DNA from: Streptomyces sp. DH37
GTDB lineage: Bacteria > Actinomycetota > Actinomycetes > Streptomycetales > Streptomycetaceae
Assembly: GCF_029813835.1 (NCBI RefSeq)
Contig: NZ_JARVKV010000037.1
Coordinates: forward strand, 1-59,079
DNA: 59,079 bases
Reading direction: 5' to 3'
Numbering within the stretch: position 1 is the stretch's first letter; every line of letters starts with the position of its first letter. Of the stretch, positions 40,541 to 49,008 are shown one piece after another. The notes under the pieces were generated by a model. The model had not been told where the DNA came from. It ran no database searches and saw only the letters and a list, made by a program, of their open reading frames with translations. Position numbers and translations under genes: made by a program.

Positions 40541-41119
40541 CTACCCGACGCCGTCGAGGAAGCCGAGGACGCGTTCCCCGAGCAGCGCGGCGGCGGCCCC
40601 GTCGTACGACGGCAGGCTGCTGTCGGCGAACAGGTGCCGGTCGCCGGGGTAGAGGAACACCTCGGCGCCGGCGGCCGTCCGGGCCAGGGCGCGGGCCGCT
40701 TCGAGATCGCCCTCCCCGGCGAAGAACGCGTCGGCGTCCATGCCGTGCACCTGGACCGGCACCCCCTCGGGCCATGCGCCGCCGAACTCGGAGACGGGGG
40801 CGCACGCGTGGAACAGCAGCGCTCCCTTCGCCCCGGCGCGCGTCTGGGCCAGCATCTGCGCCGGCAGGACGCCGAGCGAGAACCCGGCGTAGACGAGTCC
40901 GCCGGGCAGTCCTTCGGCGGCGGCCCGTCCGCGCTCGATGAGCGTGTCGAACCCGGTCTCGCGCGCATGGGCGGCCCCTTCCTCCAGGTCGCCGAAGACC
41001 CGCCCCTCGTACAGGTCCGGCAGGTGGACGGTGTGGCCGGCCCTCCGCAGCTCCGCGGCGAACTCGCGGACCCCGGGCGTCAGTCCGTGCGCGTGGTGGA
41101 ACAGCAGTACCTCGGCCAT
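40541..41119 (-). CDS. Dienelactone-hydrolase-family enzyme with Ser nucleophile
   Basis: Alpha/beta-hydrolase of 192 residues. The core LFHHAHGLTPGV gives the oxyanion region; GFSLG is the nucleophile elbow, with Ser where true dienelactone hydrolase has Cys; HGMDADAFFAG carries the Asp and GDRHLFADSS the His. Length and order match small DLH-family proteins of unknown substrate. ATG 41119 has GGAGGAG upstream. The promoter is shared with, or separated from, the PP2C gene by 566 nt of non-coding DNA. Confidence 0.88.
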   Translation of the reverse strand: MAEVLLFHHAHGLTPGVREFAAELRRAGHTVHLPDLYEGRVFGDLEEGAAHARETGFDTLIERGRAAAEGLPGGLVYAGFSLGVLPAQMLAQTRAGAKGALLFHACAPVSEFGGAWPEGVPVQVHGMDADAFFAGEGDLEAARALARTAAGAEVFLYPGDRHLFADSSLPSYDGAAAALLGERVLGFLDGVG

Positions 41120-41685
41120 GTGGCTCCTCCGTCCGGCGGGGCCCGTGCGGCTCCGCCGGGCAAGTGTGGCGCGGGGCTCCGACAGCCCCCGCGCCACCGC
41201 CGCAACGGCCTCCGCGCCCCGGCCCGCCCGCGCGCCGGGGTGTGTGACCGAGGGGAGGTTCCCCGCCGCCGCTCGGCGACGAGGGGCCGGGGTCCGGGGT
41301 CCGGGGTCCGGGGTCCGGCAGCGGGGCGATGCGGCCGGGACCGATCCGTAGGCCCCCCCGACCGGACCGCGCCGGACCGCGCCGTCCGCCGGACCACCGG
41401 TACGCCGTCGAACGCGGGCCGGGGACCCGCCCCGCCCGTCCCGGTGCGGCGGCTCCGGCGCTCGGGCGCCGATGCCGGCGGCGGGGGAGTGTACTACCCG
41501 CCGGGGGCGCCCACAGCGTCGCTTCGCGACTCCGTTGATTGGCGGCACGCACTGAAACGGATTGCCGGGGCATACGGACGACAGGAGAACGGCAGCGTTC
41601 ACGGGGAACGCGGCGACCGGGGTGGAGGTCCGGATCGCGCCAACGACGGCCCGGAACAGACGAGTTCCGGCGAGGGGAGTTGACG
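41120..41685. other. Long non-coding region between DLH-like and PP2C genes
   Basis: 566 nt, divergent, with no ORF of normal codon usage. A seven-base tandem repeat GGGGTCC occurs four times at 41289-41319. No clear promoter or operator was recognised; a lower G/C patch at 41530-41575 precedes the PP2C gene and could hold its promoter. Confidence 0.6.
41289..41319. repeat. 7-bp tandem repeat GGGGTCC
   Basis: Four consecutive copies of GGGGTCC, a simple repeat expected to be slippage-prone. Confidence 0.8.
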
Positions 41686-42954
41686 ATGGCGGTCGAGTAC
41701 GACACCGAGCGGGGTACCCATACCGGGATCCTCGCGGCGGCGGAGGCCGCGTCGCCGGTGGAGTCCGTCGACGTGGTGGCCCGTGAGCTCAGGCAGCGTT
41801 TCGGCGCGACTTCGGTGTCGTTCCTCATCACCGACCTGGCACGGCAGTCGGTGGTGCGGTTGAGCACCGCGGGCGAGGTGGGGACCGGCGAGAGCATGGA
41901 GACCATCCCGCTGTTCGGGAGCGCCTACGGCGACGTGATCCGTACGCAGCGGCTGCGGCTGGCGGACTCCATCGACGGGGACGGCGGGCAGCGGGTGATC
42001 GCTCCGGTCACCAACCGCGGGGACTCCATCGGAGTGCTGGAGGTGCGGGTTCCGGCCGGTCCGGACCGCAGGACGCTGCGGGAGATCAGCCGGGCCGCCC
42101 ACACCCTGGCCTACATCGTCATCGCCAACCAGCGCTTCACCGACCACTACCAGTGGGGGCAGCGCACCGCCCCGCTCACCCTGGCCGCCGAGATCCAGCA
42201 CAACCTGCTGCCCTCCTCGCTGTCGTGCGAGGCCGCGCAGTTCGCGGTGGCCGGAGCCCTGGAGCCGGCGGGCAACGTCGGCGGCGACACCTTCGACTAC
42301 GCCCTGGACCGCGACACCCTCCACCTCTCCGTCACCGACGCCATGGGCCACGAGGTGAACGCCGCCATGCTCGCCACCCTGCTGGTCGGCGCCCTGCGGG
42401 GCGCGCGCCGCGCGGGCTGCGACCTGGCGGAGCAGGCCCGGCGGGCCCACGAGGCCATGGTCGACCACAGCGGGGGCGCGATGGCGACCGGGCTGCTGCT
42501 GCGCGTGTGCCTGCGCGACGGCCGGATCACGCTCGTCAACGCCGGCCACCCCTGGCCCCTGCGGCTGCGGGACGGCAAGGTGGAGGAGATCGGACTGAAG
42601 GTCAACCTCCCCTTCGGGGTCCAGCACCAGCGCCTGTACGAGGTGCAGGAGATGGGGCTGCGGCCGGGCGACCGGCTCGTCATCCTCACCGACGGGATGC
42701 TGGACCGCCGCTCCCGGCTCGTCGACCTGCCCGCCCTCCTCAAGGACACCCAGGGACTCCACCCGCGCGAGGCGACCCAGGTCCTGACCATGGCCGTCCT
42801 CGACGCCAACAGAGGCGAGCTCAAGGACGACGCCACCGTGATGTGCCTGGACTGGTACGGCCCCGAGCCGGTGCGCCGCGACGCCCACACCGGCGCCAGC
42901 CTCGCCCAGGCCTCCCCCGCCTCGCTCCCGTTCCGCCCGTTCTCCCGGGGCTGA
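41686..42954 (+). CDS. PP2C-type (SpoIIE-like) protein phosphatase with N-terminal sensor
   Basis: Serine/threonine phosphatase of 422 residues of the kind that controls anti-anti-sigma factors in Streptomyces. An N-terminal region of about 150 residues, with GAF-like segments (SVSFLITDLARQSVV, RVIAPVTNRGDSIGVLEVRV), would sense a signal. The catalytic domain carries the metal-binding Asp residues in GNVGGDTFDYA, VTDAMGHEVNAAML, LTDGMLDRR and KDDATVMCLD. ATG 41686 has GAGGGGAG 9 nt upstream. No anti-sigma or anti-anti-sigma partner is adjacent, so its target lies elsewhere. Confidence 0.93.
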   Translation: MAVEYDTERGTHTGILAAAEAASPVESVDVVARELRQRFGATSVSFLITDLARQSVVRLSTAGEVGTGESMETIPLFGSAYGDVIRTQRLRLADSIDGDGGQRVIAPVTNRGDSIGVLEVRVPAGPDRRTLREISRAAHTLAYIVIANQRFTDHYQWGQRTAPLTLAAEIQHNLLPSSLSCEAAQFAVAGALEPAGNVGGDTFDYALDRDTLHLSVTDAMGHEVNAAMLATLLVGALRGARRAGCDLAEQARRAHEAMVDHSGGAMATGLLLRVCLRDGRITLVNAGHPWPLRLRDGKVEEIGLKVNLPFGVQHQRLYEVQEMGLRPGDRLVILTDGMLDRRSRLVDLPALLKDTQGLHPREATQVLTMAVLDANRGELKDDATVMCLDWYGPEPVRRDAHTGASLAQASPASLPFRPFSRG

Positions 42955-43118
42955 CCGCCGCCGGGGCTCCGGCGGACGGCGGGGGCGGCGTATCGGCGGA
43001 GGCGGCGGGGCCCTCAGGACGGCAGGACGGCGCAGCGCCCTCCCGGAAAGGCCGAAAGCCGTCGTGCCGGGTGTCTTGCCATGCCCTCGAACACGCCCGT
43101 ACAGTCCGCGCAGCGGTG

Positions 43119-43136
43119 TGTGGGAGCGCTCCCACA
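43119..43136 (+). promoter_or_regulatory. Perfect CebR/LacI-type operator
   Basis: TGTGGGAGCGCTCCCACA is an 18-bp perfect palindrome whose core, TGGGAGCGCTCCCA (43121-43134), is identical to the consensus operator of the cellobiose regulator CebR. It lies 37 nt before the ATG of the DoxX-like gene. No lacI-family gene is in the window. Confidence 0.85.
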
Positions 43137-43171
43137 GCCTCGGCCACCGCATCCCCCCACGGAGGCGACAC

Positions 43172-43759
43172 ATGAGTTCCGAGCTGCGTTCCCCCGCGCA
43201 CGAGGAGCCCCCGCGCCAGGAGCCCCGGCGCGCCGGGCCGGAAAGGCCGGCGGCGGGAACGGCCGCGACCGCGCCCGGCCGCCGGGACGTCCGCCCCCGG
43301 CGCGGCCCGCACGCCCTGGCCGCCCTCTACCGGCGGCACAGCTTCACGGTGCTGAGGGTGTCCGTCGGGCTGCTGTTCCTGTGGTTCGGGACGCTCAAGC
43401 TCCTGCCGGGCGCCAGCCCGGCCGAGGACCTGGCCACCCGCGTGATGGACGAGCTGACCTCCGGCCGCGTACCGGCGGACCTGTCCCGGCCGCTGCTGGC
43501 CGGGGTGGAGATGCTGATCGGGGCCGGTCTGGTCACCGGGCTGCTGCTGCGCCTGACCCTGCTGGCCTTCTTCGTCCACATGGCCGGGACGTTCACGGCC
43601 CTGGCCGTCCTGCCCGCCGAGATGTGGGACGGGAACGTCGCCTTCCCCACCCTGGCCGGGCAGTACGTGATCAAGAACGTCGTGCTGGTGGCGGCCGGCC
43701 TCGCCGTCGCCGTCCACGCGCCGCGGCCGAGGGCCGCGGCGCGGGACGACGGCCTGTAG
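43172..43759 (+). CDS. DoxX-like membrane protein
   Basis: Membrane protein of 195 residues with a long basic/Pro-rich N-terminus (about 55 residues) and four hydrophobic segments starting at residue 60 (TVLRVSVGLLFLWFGTLKLLPG) and including AGVEMLIGAGLVTGLLLR. The pattern resembles DoxX/YphA-type quinol-linked membrane subunits, though no partner is seen. GGAGG precedes ATG 43172. Control by a CebR-type repressor would tie it to cello-oligosaccharide availability, which is unexpected for this family. Cellular role unknown. Confidence 0.85.
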   Translation: MSSELRSPAHEEPPRQEPRRAGPERPAAGTAATAPGRRDVRPRRGPHALAALYRRHSFTVLRVSVGLLFLWFGTLKLLPGASPAEDLATRVMDELTSGRVPADLSRPLLAGVEMLIGAGLVTGLLLRLTLLAFFVHMAGTFTALAVLPAEMWDGNVAFPTLAGQYVIKNVVLVAAGLAVAVHAPRPRAAARDDGL

Positions 43760-43781
43760 GCGCGGCCGGCGGCCCGGGTGG

Positions 43782-46109
43782 TCAGGGCGTCATCACCGCG
43801 GCCTGCGGACGGATCGGCAGCCGGTTGACCGGGCGTCCGGTCGCCGCGCGCACCGCCGCCGCCACCGCCGCCGGGGAGACCACCACCGGCACCGCGCTGA
43901 CCGACTTCGCCCCGAAGGGCGCGACCACGTCCCGCTCCTCGACCAGCTTCACGACCCGGATGTCCGGGGCGTCCAGCGCGGTCGGCAGCGGGTAGGCGGT
44001 CAGGTCGGGGTGGCGCACCACGCCGCGCGAGACCCGCAGGTGCTCGGTGAGCGCCGCGCCCACGCCCTGGGTGACGCCCGCCTCGATCCGGGCGCGCAGC
44101 TGCTGGGGGTTGAGGACGCGGCCCACGTCCTGGGCGACGGCCATCTCCACCACCCGGATCGCGCCCAGTTCCACGTCCACGTCCACCACGGCGCGCACGG
44201 CGGCGAAGGCCAGGCTGACGAAGGCGTCGCCCTGGCCGGTGTCATCCAGCGGTTCGGTGGGGTGGGGACGGCACTGGGCCGTGGCCCACAGCTCCTTGCC
44301 CTCCAGCGCCTCGGCGACGGTGGTGCTGAGCACCCCGTCGTAGGAGGTGATCTTGCCGTCGGCGATGGTCAGCAGCTCGGTGGACATGCCGAACTTCGCG
44401 GCCAGCGGCTGGAGGAGCTGGGTGCGGACCATCTTGGCGGCGCGCTCCACCGCGCCGCCCGACACCCAGGTGTGGCGTCCGCGCGCGCCGGGGCCGGCCG
44501 GGGGCTGGTCGGTGTCGACGGCGACGACGTGCACCTCCTCGACGCCGAGCACCTCCTGCACGATCTGCCGGGCGAGGGTGGAGAAGCCCTGGCCGGTCTC
44601 CACGGCCGCGCACATCACCGTCGCGACGGGGCCGTTGACCTTCACCGTGGCCGTGGACACCTCGTCGGCGCCCTCCGCCCCCAGCATGTGGACCATGCCG
44701 AGCGCGAAGCCGACGCCGCGGCGCACCGCGCCCGGCTCGCCCGCGCCCTCGGGGCCGCCCGGCAGCAGCCACTCCTCCTCGGGGCTGTCCTTGGGCAGCG
44801 ACGGCAGCGGCGCCTCCCGCACCGCGCGCAGCAGTTCGGCGACGGGCGCCGGGCAGGTGACGGTCTGGCCGGTGGGCAGCAGGTCGCCGGTGGCCATGAC
44901 GTTGCGCATCCGCAGCTCGACCGGGTCCATGCCCAGTTTGGCGGCGAGCTTGTCCATCTGGCCCTCGTACGCGGCGCACACCTGCATCGCGCCCTCGCCG
45001 CGCACGTGGCCCGACGGCGGGTTGTTGGTGCGCACCGCCCAGCCGTCGATCGCGGCGTGCGGCACCACGTACGGGCCGGCGGCGAAGGACACGGCGGCGG
45101 CCAGCGCGTCGGCGGAGTCGTCGGCGTAGGCGCCGCCGTCCAGCAGGATCTGCGCCTCGACCTTGACCAGGCGGCCCTCGGAGTCGGCGTGGTGGCGGTA
45201 GCGCAGCAGGGTGGGGTGGCGGTGGGCGTGGCCGAGGAAGGACTCCTCGCGGCTGGCGGCGAGCTTGACCGGGCAGCCCGTCCTCATCGCCAGCAGGCCG
45301 AGCGGGAGCTGGACGCTCAGGTCCTCGCGGTCGCCCATGGCGCCGGGGACGCCGGTGACGACGACCTTGACCTGCTCGGGGCGGAGCCCGAGGCAGGCGG
45401 CGGCCAGGTCGCGGTCGGTGTGCGGGTCGGTGGAGGCCGTGTAGATCTCCACGCCGCCGTCGGTGCGCGGCACGGCGAGTCCGGCCTCGGCGCCGATGGG
45501 GGCCGGGTCCTGGCGGCCGATGCGGTACAGGCCCTCGACGATCACCTCGCCGGTGGCGGACTCGTCGCCGTAGCGCAGGGGGATGTGCCGGATCAGGTTG
45601 CCGTCGGGGTGGATCGGCTCGGCCTCGAACGCCTTCTCCGGGTCGGTGACCGGCTCCAGCACCTCGTACTCGACCGCGATGGCGGCGGCGGCCAGCCGCG
45701 CGGTGTCGGGGTGGTCGGCGGCGACGGCGGCGATGGGCTCGCCGTAGTGGCGCACCACGTCGCGGGCGAAGGCGGGCCGGTCGGCGACCCGGCGGCCGTG
45801 GGTGGCGTCGCCGGGCACGTCCTCGTGGGTGACGACGGCCCGCACGCCGGGCATCTCGGCGGCCGGCCCGGTGTCGACGGACAGGATCCGCGCGTGCGGG
45901 TGGGGCGCGCGGAGCACGGCGGCCCACAGCAGTCCCTCCGCCCACAGGTCGGCGGCGTACGGGAAGGTCCCCTGGACCTTGGCGAGCGCGTCGGCGGGCT
46001 GGAGCGAGGAGCCGAGCCCGTGCCGCGCGGCCTCGGTCCCCGTCCCCGGGGCGGCGCCGGGGAGGGGTACTCCCCCGGCCGGGGTGGCGGTCGCCGCGTC
46101 GCTGGTCAC
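43782..46109 (-). CDS. Molybdopterin-binding subunit, xanthine dehydrogenase family, lacking the catalytic Glu
   Basis: Large subunit (775 residues) of a molybdenum hydroxylase of the xanthine/CO dehydrogenase family. It binds the molybdenum-cytosine-dinucleotide cofactor. Family features include GKAKYxxD-like VQGTFPYAADL, DVPG, the GEPIAAVAADH loop, SREESFLGHAHRHP and VETGQGFSTLARQIV. Two deviations matter. The FGGKE loop that lies over the cofactor reads AMGDRED. The C-terminal GAKGVGE(P) motif holding the catalytic base reads GAKSVSAVP, with Ala739 (codon 43893-43895) where Glu is expected. GTG 46109 has GGAGG 7 nt upstream and overlaps the stop of the Fe-S subunit as GTGA. It may hydroxylate differently, act as a binding subunit, or be inactive. 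Confidence 0.9.
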   Translation of the reverse strand: MTSDAATATPAGGVPLPGAAPGTGTEAARHGLGSSLQPADALAKVQGTFPYAADLWAEGLLWAAVLRAPHPHARILSVDTGPAAEMPGVRAVVTHEDVPGDATHGRRVADRPAFARDVVRHYGEPIAAVAADHPDTARLAAAAIAVEYEVLEPVTDPEKAFEAEPIHPDGNLIRHIPLRYGDESATGEVIVEGLYRIGRQDPAPIGAEAGLAVPRTDGGVEIYTASTDPHTDRDLAAACLGLRPEQVKVVVTGVPGAMGDREDLSVQLPLGLLAMRTGCPVKLAASREESFLGHAHRHPTLLRYRHHADSEGRLVKVEAQILLDGGAYADDSADALAAAVSFAAGPYVVPHAAIDGWAVRTNNPPSGHVRGEGAMQVCAAYEGQMDKLAAKLGMDPVELRMRNVMATGDLLPTGQTVTCPAPVAELLRAVREAPLPSLPKDSPEEEWLLPGGPEGAGEPGAVRRGVGFALGMVHMLGAEGADEVSTATVKVNGPVATVMCAAVETGQGFSTLARQIVQEVLGVEEVHVVAVDTDQPPAGPGARGRHTWVSGGAVERAAKMVRTQLLQPLAAKFGMSTELLTIADGKITSYDGVLSTTVAEALEGKELWATAQCRPHPTEPLDDTGQGDAFVSLAFAAVRAVVDVDVELGAIRVVEMAVAQDVGRVLNPQQLRARIEAGVTQGVGAALTEHLRVSRGVVRHPDLTAYPLPTALDAPDIRVVKLVEERDVVAPFGAKSVSAVPVVVSPAAVAAAVRAATGRPVNRLPIRPQAAVMTP

Positions 46110-47722
46110 TGCGCGCCTCCGTCCTGCGGCAGGTCGTGGTCGTGGTGGGGGCGGCCCGAGACCGGTCCGGCCTGGTGCGGGATGCGGACGCGGGAGCCGC
46201 CGTCGCCGTTCTCCCCGCCGGGTCCGGCCCGGCGGTCCCCGGCCTCCGCCTCCCGGGCCTCGGCCAGCGCGGCGGCCGCGGCCTCGCGCTCGCCGACGAC
46301 CGTGCGCACGGCGTCGAGCACGCCCCGGTAGCCGGAGCAGCGGCAGAGGTTGCCGCTGACGGCCTGGCGGGTCTCCAGCTCCGTCGGATCGTGGTTGCCC
46401 TCGAGCAGGTCGTGCAGGGTCATCGCCATGCCGGGCACGCAGAAGCCGCACTGCACGGCGCCGCAGGCGGCGAGCGCCCGCTGCACGTCGCAGGGCGTGC
46501 CGTTCTCGGCCAGCCCCTCGACGGTGCGGACCTCGGACCCGGCGGCGGTGGCGGCGGGCACCAGGCAGGAGGCGACGAGGCGCCCGTCGACCTGGACGGA
46601 GCAGGCCCCGCACTCCCCCTGCGAGCAGCCGTCCTTGGCCCCGGCCAGGCCGAGGCGCTCGCGCAGCACGTAGAGCAGGGACTCGCCGATCCAGGCGTCG
46701 GTCACGGGCCGCTCGGCCCCGTTGACGCGCAGGACGTAGGAGACGTGGGGGTGCTCGCTGTCGACCGCGGCGGCCTGCGGGACGGACGGGTCCGGTTCCG
46801 CGGAGGGCTCCCCGGCGGCGGGCGGCCCGGCGGGTTCCCCGACCTGCCCGACCTCCCCGACATCCTCGGCCTCCCCGGCGCCCTGCGGCTCCGGAGCGTC
46901 CGGAACCTCCGGGGCCTCGCGGGCGTCCGGGACCTCCGGGGTCTCGCGGGCCTCCGGGGCGTCCCCGGCCCCGGGGACGCCGGAGGTCTCCGGTGCGGCC
47001 TCCCGCTCCCGCGGCCCGCGGGCCGGCGGGACCTCGGGGGCCCCTCCGGCCGCCGCCGCGGCCAGGTACTCGCCGGAGTCGTCCGGGCTGCCCGCCGCCG
47101 CGAACGGGATCGACCACTGGCCGGTCGCGCCGGGCGCGGGCACCGCGCTCCAGTCCGCTCCCGAGGGCTGCGGACCCTCCGGCGCTCCTCCGGAGGGTCC
47201 GGAGTCCCCGGAGCCGTGCGCCTCGGGGCCGGTACCGTCCGGCGTCTCCGCGGCGCCCTCGCCCAGCGGACGGCGCTGCTGCCGCACGCGGGCCTCGTGC
47301 GAGCCCGCCAGTGCCGCCGCGGCGCCCTGCCCCATGGCGGCGGCCGTGCCCGGCGGCGGGGGCTGCTCCTCGGGGGCGGGCTCCGCCGTGCCCCCGGCGA
47401 ACGGCATCGTCCACTGCCCCGGGGCCGCCGGGTCGGTGGTGGCCGACGGGGTCACCGGCGTCTGGGCGGGCGGCGCCTGGTACGCCCGGGGGTCGATGGC
47501 GGGCGGCTCCCAGCCGTGCCCGGTGCCCGGTGCGGCGAGCGGCTCGGGCAGGCCGCCGGTCCCGTCGGCGTACCCGTACTGGTACGGCCCGGGCAGGTTC
47601 TCGGGGAGCTGTATGAACGCGGTGGAGTCGCCGTCGTACTCGCCGCCCCAGCCGCCCTCGGGCGTCGGGGGCGGTACGGGCCGGCCGTCCGGCCGGAACG
47701 GTTCCTGCTGGTCGTTGCTCAT
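46106..47722 (-). CDS. 2Fe-2S subunit with 323-residue disordered N-terminal extension
   Basis: Electron-transfer subunit of the molybdo-hydroxylase. The conserved domain is confined to residues 324-538: first [2Fe-2S] site in CSQGECGACSVQ plus the Cys of SCLVP, second in CGAVQCGFCVPGM and CRCSGYRG. A normal subunit has about 160-200 residues. Here residues 1-323 are low-complexity (Pro, Gly, Glu, Ala) and contain two copies of the motif GQW(T/S)(M/I)PFA, at GQWTMPFAGG and GQWSIPFAAAG. It ends with a His-rich tail. ATG 47722 overlaps the stop of the FAD subunit as ATGA. No signal peptide is present, so the enzyme is cytoplasmic. Confidence 0.92.
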   Translation of the reverse strand: MSNDQQEPFRPDGRPVPPPTPEGGWGGEYDGDSTAFIQLPENLPGPYQYGYADGTGGLPEPLAAPGTGHGWEPPAIDPRAYQAPPAQTPVTPSATTDPAAPGQWTMPFAGGTAEPAPEEQPPPPGTAAAMGQGAAAALAGSHEARVRQQRRPLGEGAAETPDGTGPEAHGSGDSGPSGGAPEGPQPSGADWSAVPAPGATGQWSIPFAAAGSPDDSGEYLAAAAAGGAPEVPPARGPREREAAPETSGVPGAGDAPEARETPEVPDAREAPEVPDAPEPQGAGEAEDVGEVGQVGEPAGPPAAGEPSAEPDPSVPQAAAVDSEHPHVSYVLRVNGAERPVTDAWIGESLLYVLRERLGLAGAKDGCSQGECGACSVQVDGRLVASCLVPAATAAGSEVRTVEGLAENGTPCDVQRALAACGAVQCGFCVPGMAMTLHDLLEGNHDPTELETRQAVSGNLCRCSGYRGVLDAVRTVVGEREAAAAALAEAREAEAGDRRAGPGGENGDGGSRVRIPHQAGPVSGRPHHDHDLPQDGGAQ

Positions 47723-48624
47723 GCGAGTGCCCTCCCGAGCCCCCGGCGGGCCAGTGTCGCCACCGTGCGCCGTACGTGCAGTGCCGCGGGCGGAAGCACG
47801 GGGGCCTCCCCGCCGCCCTCCGGGGCGGGGGGATCGGGGATGCAGGCCATGGCGACGTAGTCGCCGAAGGCGGCCAGCACCTCGGGGGCCAAGGCCCGTT
47901 GTCCGTCCCAGTCGATGAGCGAGGCCACCCACTGCTCGGCCTCCACCGGGCGCAGCGGCATCGGGGCGACGGCGCCGACCGCGCAGCGCACTCCGCGCCG
48001 GGCGGGGTCGAGCACGACGGCCACCGAGGCCAGCGCGCGTCCGGGGCCGGTCCGTCCGGTGGCCTTGAGGAAGGTCTGGGGGGCGTGCAGCAGCGGCACG
48101 CGCACGTAGCCGACGATCTCGCCGGGCCGCAGCATCTCCATGCCGGTCAGCAGGTGGCTCACCGGGATCTCGCGGCGCGCCCCGCCCGGCCCGGCGATCA
48201 GCAGCGCGGCCTCCAGCGCGGCCAGGACGGGCAGGGAGTCGCCGGTGGGCGCGGCGGTGACGATGTTGCCGCCGAGCGTCCCGGCGTTGCGGATCTGCGG
48301 CGGCCCGGCGGCGCGGGCGGCGGCGGCCAGGGCGGGGATGAGGGCGGCGAAGTCGGGGCGGCCCATGCGGGCGTGGGTGAGGCCGGCGCCGAGCAGCGCG
48401 TGGCCGTCCTGGTACTCCCAGCCGCGGATCTCGCTGATCCGGCCCAGTCCGACCAGCGCGGCGGGCCTCAGCAGACCGGAGTTGACCCCGGTCATCAGAT
48501 CGGTGCCGCCCGCGACGGGCACGGCGGCAGGCGTGGCGGCGAGAGCGGCCACGGCCTCGTCGAGCGTGGCCGGCAGCATGACCGGCTGCGCCGCCCGTGG
48601 TGCGTGCGGTGCGTGCGTGCTCAA
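47719..48624 (-). CDS. FAD-binding subunit of molybdo-hydroxylase
   Basis: Medium subunit (301 residues) of the same enzyme, first gene of the operon. The FAD-binding motif VPVAGGTDLMTGVNSG and the second FAD contact AGPPQIRNAGTLGGNIVTAAPTGD are well conserved, followed by the CODH_FAD C-terminal domain. TTG 48624 is chosen because AAGGGG lies 7 nt upstream and the conserved segment begins there; a longer frame to 48789 has no equivalent in the family. Electrons would run from the Mo site through the Fe-S centres to this FAD. The three genes overlap by 4 nt at each boundary, so they form one translationally coupled operon. Confidence 0.9.
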   Translation of the reverse strand: MSTHAPHAPRAAQPVMLPATLDEAVAALAATPAAVPVAGGTDLMTGVNSGLLRPAALVGLGRISEIRGWEYQDGHALLGAGLTHARMGRPDFAALIPALAAAARAAGPPQIRNAGTLGGNIVTAAPTGDSLPVLAALEAALLIAGPGGARREIPVSHLLTGMEMLRPGEIVGYVRVPLLHAPQTFLKATGRTGPGRALASVAVVLDPARRGVRCAVGAVAPMPLRPVEAEQWVASLIDWDGQRALAPEVLAAFGDYVAMACIPDPPAPEGGGEAPVLPPAALHVRRTVATLARRGLGRALA

Positions 48625-49008
48625 TCCAGCGCCCCTTCCCCGGTCGTCCCGGCTGCCCAGCCGTACCGTACGTGCTGGGAACCCGGACGTGGCAACTCTG
48701 GCACATTCCGAGGGGCCGCCGGTGCCCGGGTCCGTGAAGGGAGCATCCGTCCCTGACCTGGCTGATGGCCCGCTTTCGGCAGTTGTCACCGACAGAAGCG
48801 CCTTGCCACTCCTGGGAGACCTTGTACTACTTTATACGGGCCGTTGCGGGGGCCGTTCCAGGACCGGGGCGGGGCTGTTCCGCGGCCGCTCCGGAACCGG
48901 ACTGAGCCGGACCGGACCGAGCCGGACTGAGCCGGTCCGAGCCGGACGGGGCCGGACGGGGCCGGCCTGAACCGACCCGGACCGGCCCGGAAGCGCCCGG
49001 TGCCGTTC
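48625..49008. other. Region between molybdo-hydroxylase operon and GH20 gene
   Basis: 384 nt between the operon start (48624) and the GH20 stop (49009), both on the minus strand. A TATAAAGT-like sequence on the minus strand near 48830 is the best candidate promoter. At 48900-48990 the region contains degenerate direct repeats of GAGCCGGACCG-like units that can form several hairpins and may terminate GH20 transcription. Confidence 0.5.
48900..48990. repeat. Degenerate CCGGAC(C/T)GAG repeats downstream of the GH20 gene
   Basis: A run of about nine near-copies of an 8-11 nt unit containing GAGCCGGA or GGCCGGA. It can fold into hairpins and may serve as a terminator. Confidence 0.6.

Noticed and set aside
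38790..41906. MFS gene extended to the upstream start at 41906
   Set aside because: The additional 540 codons are the shadow of the DLH-like gene and of non-coding DNA and carry no transporter sequence; ATG 40286 precedes the conserved part.
44010..46331. 773-codon plus-strand ORF opposite the molybdopterin subunit gene
   Set aside because: Low-complexity translation with no motif, antisense to a gene whose motifs are clear.
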